The position numbers and the translations under genes are program-made. This document shows, piece by piece, positions 35,271-46,200 of a DNA stretch of 64,000 bases (the first letter of the stretch is position 1; each line of letters opens with the position of its first letter). The notes beneath the pieces were generated by a model. That model did not search any database, was not told the origin of the DNA, and saw nothing but the letters and a program-made list of their open reading frames with translations. Source of the stretch: Oxytricha trifallax. Taxonomy: Eukaryota > Ciliophora > Spirotrichea > Sporadotrichida > Oxytrichidae. Where the stretch lies: positions 34,362 to 98,361 of the forward strand of contig ARYC01017148.1 of the NCBI GenBank assembly GCA_000711775.1, given 5' to 3'.

Positions 35271-37690
35271 TGGATCATTAAGAAACAGTATTGTTGAACT
35301 CATTACAGTAAGTGATTCTCTTATTTTTCTTTTCTTTAGCGAAATTATCCGATTTTTGAGCAATATTTTCATAAATCTGTTGTAAATTACTCTGATTTTA
35401 TACTTATTATAGAGAAAATACTTCTTAAATTTTAGATTATCACTAGCTTAGTGGAAAAGTTTAAATTGTGAGGAGAATTTTATGCAACATTTATTACTGC
35501 ACTTATCAACTATAGAATTTACTGTATGAAAATGAAACACAAAAATAGTTGTTCGCTAAAATGGAACAATTTTGAAAAACTCAAGATAAAAAAGATTATC
35601 ATAAAATAAATAAAAGACAGTTAATAAATCGCGTGATAAAATTGCAAGTTTTCTCCTTTTTATTTATGGGTTTTTGCACTTTTATCTGTAATAATCTATT
35701 AATCTCTTTTTTATATCAGTTATTTTGTATTACTAATTTATAAATTCCCAATACTTTGTATTTCATCAATATAATATGGATTTAAATTTATAAAAACACA
35801 AATCATTTATAAAAATATTATAAACTATTATGTCTTATTCTCTTATAGAAGATATTTTTTATCTTTATATCTTAGTTATAGCAAAAATTATTTTAAATTT
35901 TAACTTCGTCATTTTTTACAAATATATTTACTATATTATATTGTTATATACTTGTAGAAAAAATTATGGGATGTGAAATAGTTACCCCAGAACTTAAAAA
36001 TTCCCAATATGAAGAGGTAAGTTCTATGTCTAAAGCCCAAGACAGTTAAACATTTGAGTAATGGAGCTAGTAATAAGATAAAAATTATATTTTTATTTAA
36101 TTTGTAAAACAAAAAGCTAATTGAATTTTTGAATATGTTTGGGGTTTGTTGGAGATAGGTACAATATTTAAATTTTAATAATTTTTATTTTACGATAGAA
36201 TTAATAGTAATTAAATTAAAGCAAGTTTTATTTATGATAAATTAGGCATTTTTTTATGAAATAATTTTTATAATTTCTAATTTATTTCTCCTTTTTTTGC
36301 AATATAGCTATTTTTTTAATATTTAATTTTATTAGAGTAAATCTAAAGTTATAGTAGATATTAATTTTTATAAATATATAGAATTTTTACAAAAAAGATA
36401 AACTTAATCTTATCATCAGAATGCTAAAAGATTAAAAAGGTATTATTTTTATTGAAATATAAAAAATATATGCTTAATAAAAAAGTTGACCAAAAATTAT
36501 TTTTTTATAATGTAAAAATTAATTATATAAATAAGGTAGTAGGACAACTGAAATCTTTTAAAATACAATAAAAGATCTAATTCAATAGCAGAAGGAAACT
36601 ATATTTAGTTATTTTTTTAAACCAAAGCCTAAAATGAAAGATTTCTTGAAATAATTAAAAGTAAAGTTAAAAAATAAAAAAAAAATAAAAATAAACACTC
36701 ATACATTTTTAGCGTCATATTTTGAATCAGATGATTGTAGTATTTTTAATAAAAAAATTATAATTGCAATTTTAAGGATTGCTCTCTAACAAAACAATTA
36801 TATTAGATATTTTTTCCTTATAATTTTATCATAACATTCTCTGACTATTCCTTGGTAGATACTATAAAATCTAAATTTTATATATTTTTTTTCACATTCT
36901 TACTTGAGTAACTTCTTTTAAGCAAATTAATTTAAAATATCAACAGTCTATGAAATGAAATACAAAAATCTCCATAAAAAACCATCAAGCATGACTAATT
37001 GCCCATTATAAAGTTTGAAGTAAATTTTAAATCACAGAGCAAGAGTAAGAGAACTTCAAATGAAATGAAAGGAGTGAGAGATACTCTTTCTAGTACAATT
37101 CCTGCTGGATTTGGTCAATTGCTTTAGCTGTGGTAACTTCATTAACCTGACTTGCTATGGAAGATAATATATTTTCGTTGATTTTTACGGTTCAAGATTC
37201 TCACCTTTGAAGACTGATAGATATAGTTATCTTCATTCAGTTCCCTATTACATAGAAAGCCACTTATGACTTTTGACTGGTAGCTTATCTCATGCATGTA
37301 AATACTGTATGACCAGCCTTACTTTATTAAGTGAAGAAACTAAGTTGAACCTAACAGCTCCTACCTACCCATAGAAATTATTTTTGTATTGAAAGCTTTG
37401 TAAGAAAGTAGAGGTATCAAAACTTATCATACTGTAACTTTTTAATTTTATTTAAGTTTGAGACTATCTTTTAATTATTCCTCTAATATTGATTTAATTT
37501 TATTTCAAAATCTGAAGCAATATCAAAATTGTAAACTTCATATTTTCAAATTTCACTTTTTGAATAATTGAAAGTAATAGTAATTTAGTCGAAGATTGGA
37601 GGAAAGAAATCAATCAATTGAAGTCGAATTATACCCAATTAGAATTAAAGTATCAATATTCATAGAAAGAAAACGGTATACTTTAAATAT
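35271..37690 (+). CDS. Scattered MDS-like islands of an unidentified gene
   Basis: Four patches stand out from AT-rich DNA. An ATG near 35269 reads MDHQETVLLNSLQ. About 35967-36080 reads MGCEIVTPELKNSQYEEV and continues Gln/Ser-rich. About 37060-37260 has open plus frames including CGNFINLTCYGRQYIFVDF. About 37585-37675 reads VEDWRKEINQLKSNYTQLEL, a coiled-coil-like stretch. They may be MDSs of one or more genes. Order, pointers and identity are not resolved. Confidence 0.3.
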
Positions 37691-40232
37691 AATGCCTTTC
37701 TATATCTTTATATTTTTGTTTAAAATAATATGAACAATTATATTTTAAGAAAATACTATTTTAAATTTATAATTCTCTATTTCATTATCTTTATCAATAA
37801 TTTTTATTTAATTGGCATATTAAGTTTGACTGAAAAAAATATTCTATTATAAGCAGTTAACGATTCAAAAAATCAAATTTCAGAGACAAATATATTTTCC
37901 AGTTTTATTTCACAAATTTTCTTTTATCTTTGTATTTAAAGTTACTTCAAAAACAACTTTTAATTTAAATTATTATTTAATATCTTAAAGTTTATTTCAA
38001 GATTATAAAATGTGGTTTCTTTTAATTTAAATAAGCTTAATTAATTATCGTAATAAATTTTTAACAGCTAAAACCACTCAATTCAAAGTTAGTGTTATTT
38101 TACAAAAATAACTTAATTATTTCAGAAATTTAATTTTAATATATAATATTTAATATGCTAATATTATACTATTTAAAATACTTCAAGAAAAATATGACAT
38201 TCTAATGGACAATATTAAATAATCTCGAAATTGTATGTAGTAATAGTAAGATCAAAATATTAAAAAATTTCATAATAATCAAGATTCCTTTTAAAAATTA
38301 ATATAATTTTGCTTAAATTTTAAAGGCTTAATAATAAAAAATATAACTCTTTTTGTATAATTTTTATCAATATTTTGTGATATTTTCCTATTATTTTATT
38401 TTATATCAAAACTTCTTTTGAAGTTACTTTTTTTCTCATTTTAATCATAGTTGTTGGAGAAAATTTATAATTCTGAATAAAAATTATAGAGGACTATTAA
38501 ATACTAAACATCCATTATTTATATTTTCTTACATATTAAATGACTCTTAAATAATTTGCAGTTATTATATTTAATTACTAAATTTGCATTCATGCAACAA
38601 AATTCTCAATTTCTGTAAAATTAGTAGTTATTAAATATTTTGTTATTTTTTATCTTTTAATAAATTAAAATAAAGTAAATCATTAATAATAGAATAATAG
38701 AATTTTAAAAATTGATATCTTTTTTATTTAAAAAAACCGTTTTTATTATTTTATATATCTATCACAAAACTTTTCTTAAAAAATAATAATTTTATTAAAA
38801 AAATTAACTAGAATATTTAATTATGCCTATTTATTTTTATGAAGTTATCATTAATTAAGATATGTTTCATTAAATTTATAAATAGCATACTCATGAAAAT
38901 AATATATTTCTGAACTTTTTAGATGATAAAACTATATTAGAATATTGGGATTTGACTTTTTTAAAAGTGATTTTATTTATAAGTTCTCTTGATTATTTAT
39001 TTCTTTGAATCTTAAAAGGAAATTAAAATAAAACTATATAATCTATCAGGATAAAAAAATATATAATAAATATGATCAAATTGAAAGATTGAAAAATCTT
39101 TTAAATAAAAATAATATCGAAATAAACATAAATATTGTTAATTAAATCCAAATTTAGAAATAACTTTATTCAAATTTTATGAATACCTACTCTAATGACT
39201 TTATTAAAATAATTTGGCTTCATTTATTTGAGTTTTACTTTTTTTTAATTTATTTTTTATAAATCTGAACTCACTAACTAGTAATTTATGCGAGGTAAAA
39301 AAATCATTAATTTTTAAATAAAAAATATCTTAATAACTCTAAAATTTCAATATGAATAACGACTTCTAATAATAATATTACTTATTTAAAATTTTTATAT
39401 TTGAAATTTAAAAATTACAATAATAACGATAATTCGAAATCGGGAAATCCGTCAGCAAATTAAGTGTTAGACAATGAAATTATATTTTATTAAACTATAA
39501 TGAATTCATAAAACTTTACTATTAAAAGGCAGATTCCTCAAATACTTATCAAAATAAATTAAATCAATTATATAAATTATTACAATTAGATTTTTAAATT
39601 TAAATTACTGCTTTATTTTTAGAAACTATAATAGTTTAAATTATTTTCACGAATAACTAAAATATAATAAATTTAAAAATAAAAATTAGTCTACTATTAT
39701 TTTTAATTTTATTTCTTAAAAATTTTAATAACTTATCTAAATGAAGATATAACAGTTGAATAAAAGATAAAACCTTATGAGAATAATTATTCATTAGAGC
39801 CAAATCCAAATTTGAGATAAAATTATCTTTAATAACAAAAAGATGTCTCTGTATCATCTATTAGTGGAATGTAAAATGTTAATTATATGCATGGAATGCC
39901 TTAATAATAGAGAGAGCATATAAAGTAAGGTAATTAGTAGAGCTCTATGCCTGGTAATATAATCCTTAAATCCGCAAAATATTATAGCTTATAAATATTA
40001 AACTTATGACAATTCAATTAAAATTTATAAGAATCTAATTTAATTTACTTTTTATTTAAATTAGCTTGAGTTAAGCCATTTTTTATTTTTTAATCGCTTA
40101 TAATAATTCTATTTTAATATTTATAAGAATCATTCAATAAGTTTCTTAAAGTTTCAATTCCTAAAAGAAAAGATGTAAGTTCTTAAAGATTTATTATTAA
40201 AAAATTGTAACTATTTTTTTTAAGAAGATATT
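37691..40232. other. AT-rich stretch, no gene seen
   Basis: No supported ORF; the minus 66-codon frame at 39657-39857 is AT-rich noise. Ends with ATT before the TBE-d terminus. Confidence 0.5.
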
Positions 40233-40353
40233 CAAAACCCCAAAACCCTTTCAGTAGTTTGATTGAGTTTTTGATTGATAAAAGTAGACTATTAGTGCAT
40301 ACTTTATTAGGGTTTTAATAGGGTTTATGTAGGGGTTTAATGTTTAAATGTAA
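40233..40353 (+). mobile_element. TBE: TBE-d, left tip
   Basis: CAAAACCCCAAAACCC followed by a terminal repeat unlike the a/c/f type (TTTCAGTAGTTTGATTGAG). It runs 121 bp to AATGTAA, where the TBE-c terminus begins. The rest of TBE-d resumes at 54802 with AATGTATAG, so TBE-c sits inside TBE-d. Confidence 0.75.
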
Positions 40354-40484
40354 CAAAACCCCTTAGTGAGGTTTATATGTGCTTTGATTTGTAGGGTATA
40401 GTTGGGGTCTTATTGGGGTTAGTATAGAAAACGCAGGTTTTTTGTGAATTTAATGAATATTTAATAATTATTAGTGTACTTAAT

Positions 40485-41865
40485 TCAAACAAATTTTATC
40501 TGCTTATCTTTGTGGTGCTCTAACGATTATCATCTCTACAAGCCTTTTAATTTCATTGCAGACATCTTCCTGTTATATATGTTTAGAAGCCAAACTTATT
40601 GATTATTTTTCGTGCTTTGTTCCAAAGTAAGACATACTTTCCATATCGCACTCTAAGATTATGGCAGCAACTGCCCAAACATCCCATTAAACAGAGCCAT
40701 TAGTCCACTTCTCCCTGATTGGAAAGTATCCTGGTGTGCCAAGCACCTTAGCCAAAGTTACTATTTCTTATCTTATTGCTCTATTGAAATCAATGACTAC
40801 AATTTCTAATGGACAGAGATTTAACATAACATTTTCAGGCTTCAAATCTCTATGTACATACCCAAGTTCATGAAGCTCATAAACACCCTTAATCATTTCT
40901 GACAGTATCTCATTTAAATCATCTGGGTATCTATTATGATAGAGATACTCTCTCAAAGTCATTTCAAACTTTTTCAGTCTTAATGCAACAAAGCCATGCC
41001 CAAGAATAACTCCATCAAGTCTAAGTAAGTTCTTAAACTATTTTTTCTAAGCCTCCCTCAGTATTATGTATTCGTTTGCAAATTCATTTTGATACTGCTC
41101 GTTTTTAATGAGATATTTAAAAGGATATACTTTGTAAGCATACTCATCAATCACTATAAGCTTAGGCTTGTTTGGCAGGTCAAAATGCAAGTAATTTTCA
41201 ATACAGCTTTCAATATTAATTGCATTCAATGCAGGTATATACATAGCTCTTTCTTAAAGATATGCTATAAGAGTACCATTTGCTGGCTGATTCATTGATT
41301 CAAAACGCTTCTGCCTCTTGAGCCTTTCCTCTTGTTGTCTTTAAGACTCAAGAGAGTTATTTTTTCTTTTAGCAGGTACAAGCTTTTAAGTTTCCTCATC
41401 TTTAATCAGGAATTCGCTTAAATGATGCTTCTGCATATGCCTCTTTACTTTGGCTGAGTGAGTATAAGACTTCATGCATGTTGTGCACTAATATCTACCA
41501 TCTATTTTATCATGCTTAAAGTAGATCTTAGCTCTACCAGAGTGTACCTCTTTGATGTGCCTCTTCAAGCTAGACTCAGTTGAGAAGAAATTTTAGCAGT
41601 CTTCACATTAAAATGTTTTAATTTTTTCTATTGGTTGCTGTTCTTTATCTTCCTCAACTAATTCACCTTATGTTTATACTCCTATCTCTGCACTCTACTT
41701 CTTGTTTTAAACTTAAATTTTAAAGACCTCAGCTTCAAACTCTAGAGCTCTTAGCTCAACCTCCTTCTCAATATAAATTACTTCTGGTTTCTTGGAGGAG
41801 CCAAAGTTTAGCTATGATTATCCACTGCTAAGAGAAACTGCTTTTCGATTTAAGTTAGCCGCCAT
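40485..41865 (-). CDS. TBE 57 kDa zinc-finger/kinase protein (TBE-c)
   Basis: ATG 41865 (MAANLNRKAVSLSSG). Two classical C2H2 fingers: CEDCQNFFSTESSLKRH with downstream His, and CTTCMKSYTHSAKVKRH. A basic Gln/Arg linker follows (RQQEERLKRQKRFESMN), then a kinase-like domain: YIPALNAINIESCIENY, AYKVYPFKYLI (Lys), NEYIILREA (helix C Glu), HRDLKPENVMLN, VVIDFNRA (DFN), GTPGYFPIREKW, WDVWAVAAIILE. I found no TGA through the kinase domain. A ~67 bp deletion near the C-terminus (relative to TBE-f) removes the usual tail and its frame, so the normal TGA at 40485 is out of frame. The role in TBEs is unknown; DNA binding plus phosphotransfer is inference from domains. Confidence 0.8.
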
Positions 41866-42430
41866 GTTTAAATTCAAATTTAAATTTATATTATTAAGCT
41901 CTGATAACCTTTCTGGTTATAGTCACTCTGTATAGGAGTTGATACGTCAACAATTATGGTTCAATTTAAGGTGTTAGAGATCATATTTATGCTTAGTTTA
42001 TAAATATAATTTTTCTAATTTCATACTTAATAATTTCGATTTTGGTACCAACCAAGTATAAAATCGGGTTGGTACTGGTACCAATTAGGTTTTGAACCAT
42101 TTTGGAACTTTTCCATTAAAACCTCATTAGTTTAAAACTAGGTACTAATTAAGTTTTGGTACTATTAAATTGGTACCAATAAATTTAAACGAATTTAGTA
42201 CCGGTACTAATCAAATTTAAACAAATTTAGTACTAATTTAATGGAACTAAATTGATAAAAATGGAGCTCCATCTCTGAAGTTTGTTACAGCTTCTGCCAG
42301 CTTTCTCCACGTATCCTTACCAGGTTGACCTCCTATAAGATGCCCATATTTAATACTAAGATTTTTAACAGTAGGATCCAGAACTCTATATATTAAAATT
42401 TGAAATTCAATAACAAGAGAAGGAACAAGG
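41866..42430. promoter_or_regulatory. Shared promoter region of TBE-c
   Basis: Divergent gene starts flank it. GGTACC/GGTACT words recur at about 42045-42235; the box GGTTGACCTCCTATAAGATG is near 42322, about 90 bp before the 22 kDa ATG; the ATTTGAATTTAAA palindrome precedes the 57 kDa ATG. Confidence 0.55.
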
Positions 42431-43221
42431 ATGGAATCTATAAGTACTGCAATGAAGAGGGTTGAAGCTTAAGAAATGATCTCAAGATTTAGAAGCAAGG
42501 AAGATCTCTATCGATACCTCACTTAGCATGGTAAGCATGTGACATATACTTAATCATATACTATAGTGGGTTTATTCCTTCCAACGATGGAAGGTACCAA
42601 AATTTCATTCTTAAAAGCTATACTCTGCGATGAGAAGAAAGCCTTCAAAAACAGTGAAATAAAGTTGATAGATATACCAAACTACCCAGAGATTTCAGTC
42701 ACTAATCTCTACGAGGATGCGATGAAAGATGAAGAGTTGGTAGTTTATCTTCCTACCAAGAAACAACTCTCTAACAAGCTTCCAGAAAGGAGCTTCTTCT
42801 TTGGAGTTCTTGGCACTTTAAGAGAGAGTTATCTCAGAGAGATCATTGAAGAAGCTCACAAAAAACGCTACTCTATTTCTCCTGAAGATTAAAAGAAGCA
42901 AGGCATACTAATAAGCGAGACCTGGCTCGCTGAGCTTAAGAAGCACCCATTCCTCTCTAGTAAGCTTTGATTCATAACTTTGTAGGGAAACCTGGAACTG
43001 GTATATTCCTAATGAAAGAGCATGCGAAGGTTCACAGAGAGAGAAAGTCATAGACTATTTATGAAGTGAGCAAGAGACTTTATAAAGATGTCTAAAAGCC
43101 AGAAGAAATGAACATAGATGCAGGAGCTGGCACAAAGAGAAGAAATATGGGTCCAAGCAAGCCATAAGAAGAGGAGAAGAAAGAGAAGCCAAACCCCTTT
43201 ATGGGCCAATTTAATATGTGA
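42431..43221 (+). CDS. TBE 22 kDa protein (TBE-c), intact
   Basis: ATG 42431 (MESISTAMKRVEAQ). Introns 42531-42566 (36 nt) and 42960-42985 (26 nt, containing an in-frame TGA) are both GT..AG; splicing gives exactly 242 codons plus TGA at 43219. Core: RSKEDLYRYLTQHVGLFLP, FLKAILCDEKKAF, IPNYPEISVTNLYEDAM, YLPTKKQLSNKLPERSFFFG, AHKKRYSISPEDQKKQG. The last exon is basic (KVHRERKSQ) with NIDAGAGTKRRNMG and a Lys/Glu-rich tail. Predicted ~28 kDa by residue count; I keep the family name. No known domain recognised; a distant homologue lies in the 10.4 kb insert (48081-48894). The stop is 7 bp from the convergent transposase stop. Confidence 0.9.
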
Positions 43222-43227
43222 ATATAT

Positions 43228-46200
43228 TCATTCATTTAAATCTAAAACTTATTTATAAACATTCATTCTTCCTTCTCTCGCACAAACTGTTGTCTTATCT
43301 ACACTCACTCTCTTACAGCAGCTGCTCTGAATCAAGTCTACTGTATCTATAGGCAAGTCATGCATTAGGTGATATAGCAGCAATTTCTTGTAGTGGGTCC
43401 TGATTTAACTCCAGTAGAATTCAATTCCATTAAATTAAGGGCTGTAAGGAACATTGTATACAGGAGTAATGTTTAACTCTTCATAAGCTTTCTTAGACTC
43501 CTTAGTCTTATGAACTGAGAGGTTGTCAACAAACACGATGATCTCTTAATCGTTGTATTTATCTCTCAGCTTATGTAGGAACTCTATGCACTACTCTCGA
43601 TTAATAGAGCGAGGATGAATAACATAACTTTCTAAGCCAGAGTCTTCACTAATACCAGCTAAAATTGCATGGGTTACAACCTTTACTTTCTAATCGTAGA
43701 CTTCTATATTATCATACTTCTTATACCAAGACTTATTAATAAAGGTGTTGAAGGTAAACACAGCTTCATCAGCGTGTATGAACTTGATGTTATTAGTAAT
43801 AGCTCTTTGCATTTAATCATATATATATAGTTTAAATTATTACTAAAGCTAAATATTCTATTTAAATAGAGAATTAATTATCTTAAATTAAATATTTGAA
43901 TATAAAGAAAGAAATAGAATGCCAATAAAGACTCTTTCATGCCATGATTCTTGATAGTTGATTGAAATTTTAAATACTCTCTTAGTCTTATACAACTTTT
44001 ATTTTATATTTACGTTTACTCTTGTCGTTTATGCTTAGTTCTTGAAGTTATTATCTATATTATGTAATAAAGTCTTAAGTTATTGATTATATGCTAGTTT
44101 AATGGATTAATTAAGAATTAGCTTGTCTTAATTGTAATTAATGGCACTTAATACTTCCATTTTGATATCGAGTTAAGACAGAGCTATTTTTTCATCGACA
44201 ATTATCAAAACTTTAATTGCAAATTCAACTTAAACATGAAGTCATCCCTCAGTTGAGATGATTGGTCAGAGTTGGCTCTTGCATAATGAATATTATTATT
44301 TAGAGTGATTGCTCAAATACAGGCAATTATAACACGGGCTTATTTCAACAAGATATTAAGTATATTAAGTTATGTAATAGGCTGAACTATTTCCTATTGC
44401 TCTTAAAGGTCCCTTCAATAAGTCGCCAGCCTCTCGTTGCTTTATTATGAATATTGAAGTAGAAAGAGCCTTCACATACCCAATTTGAGGCACTTTTGGG
44501 TATTAAGACAATTAAGATAACGCTCTTTCTTAATTAAGACTGCAGATTAATAGTTAATAATCTTAAAATTAAAATTTAAATTTCTCAATAAAGCGGCAAA
44601 AGTATGTTAAACACTAAAAACTTGGAAATTCTGGAGGCTTCAATGAAATTAAAAGGCCTTAAAAGAGATTTAGCTTCAGAAAACTTTAATTCTATAAAAT
44701 CTCTCGAATTCCAGAAAAAACCCCTACATTCTGTCAATTAGCAGAGAATATTAAATGAAGATTTATAGACTTAAGACAACCTATCACATCCTGAGAGAAA
44801 AAGAGGGAGAAAGCCTTAATATATAAATGCAAAATTCCCTGAATTGATTGACAAAGCAAAATTAATTCTACCTCATCATAGCTATGATATAATAAGCAAG
44901 ATTCTAGAAATGGAAGAATTCAAACCTTTAATTGGATCACAGGATCTGTCCAGGTATTTAAGTAAATTTATCCTCAATAAAACTACCAAGAATCAAACGA
45001 AATCGGTCAAAGACAAGAGCCTTGGAAAAATTTCTTTAACTAAACATTTGATTAATAATCAAACAGACTTCATTGAAGTTGGTATGCCGCACTTTCCTGG
45101 GGAAGACCTTAAGCCAGTCCAAAATGATACTCTAAATTCTTAGGTAAATTATGGCGCCAAGATCCAATCTGAAATAACCTCTATATACATAAGAGAATAT
45201 ATGATACTTAAGCCTTAAGGAAGACAAGACTTTATTCATAAAATCTTCAATAGGAACAGCTAAAGTTTAATGGAATTTCTTTAAAATTTAAAAACTGCTT
45301 GTTCAGAAAATTTATATGAGAACATGTTCAGGCTGATTTATGAGCTGAATATGAGTTCAACTGTGAATCTCTCAATAAAGACAAGGCTCTTTGTTTCCTC
45401 ACTGCTCTATTACAATCACGAAATTATCGAAATTGGGTAAGACCTTTTAAAGAGCTCCATGTTATTGCTTGCTCAAAGACCAAATACTGAGCAAGCTCTC
45501 GGGCTGTCAAACTATATTTTCATTAATGGGCCTCAATGCCTGGAAAAGCTCTAAGAAGAAGTATTTCAATTGGACAAGAGCAACATCGGAATCATTCCTC
45601 TTATGATTGGGACGTTTTAGCTATTCAAAATTGACTCACAGGCTGTGAGATTGCTGCCTAATACACTTTTATGCTTGAATAAAGCTTTTATTCAAATACT
45701 AAAGGAGGACCAGGGCCTAAGACTAATTCGTCATGTGCCAATCAACGTAGTTGGGGACTTTATCTAGATATGCACTCTTTAAACTTCACCTTCTTTCTAA
45801 AAACTTGATAAGTTTATAAACACAATGAGCAAGATCTTTATACAAAAATGGGATTACATTGATTAAGAGGACTTTACTTTTTTCTTGTAATCAATTTCTC
45901 TTGAGCTAAAGTAGCGCAATCCACTTTGGGTAAATAAGATCGATGAGCTTTCTGAGCTTAGCAAAAACTTGGCTTTTATTCAACAGGAAAAAGGAATAAG
46001 ATGCAGGAGAGATATCATAATAGATTGCCTTAAAGCAGATTTCACAAAGCTAAACTAGCTTATGCATACACCAAATAAAACAAGTGACTTTAATGAGTAG
46101 GAGCTCAAGTAGATATTAAATAAGTTTAGGAAATTAAACTCAGACTCAGAATAAGTTTTAGACTTTTGTTAAAAAATGTAATTGCAAGCTTTCAACGAAT

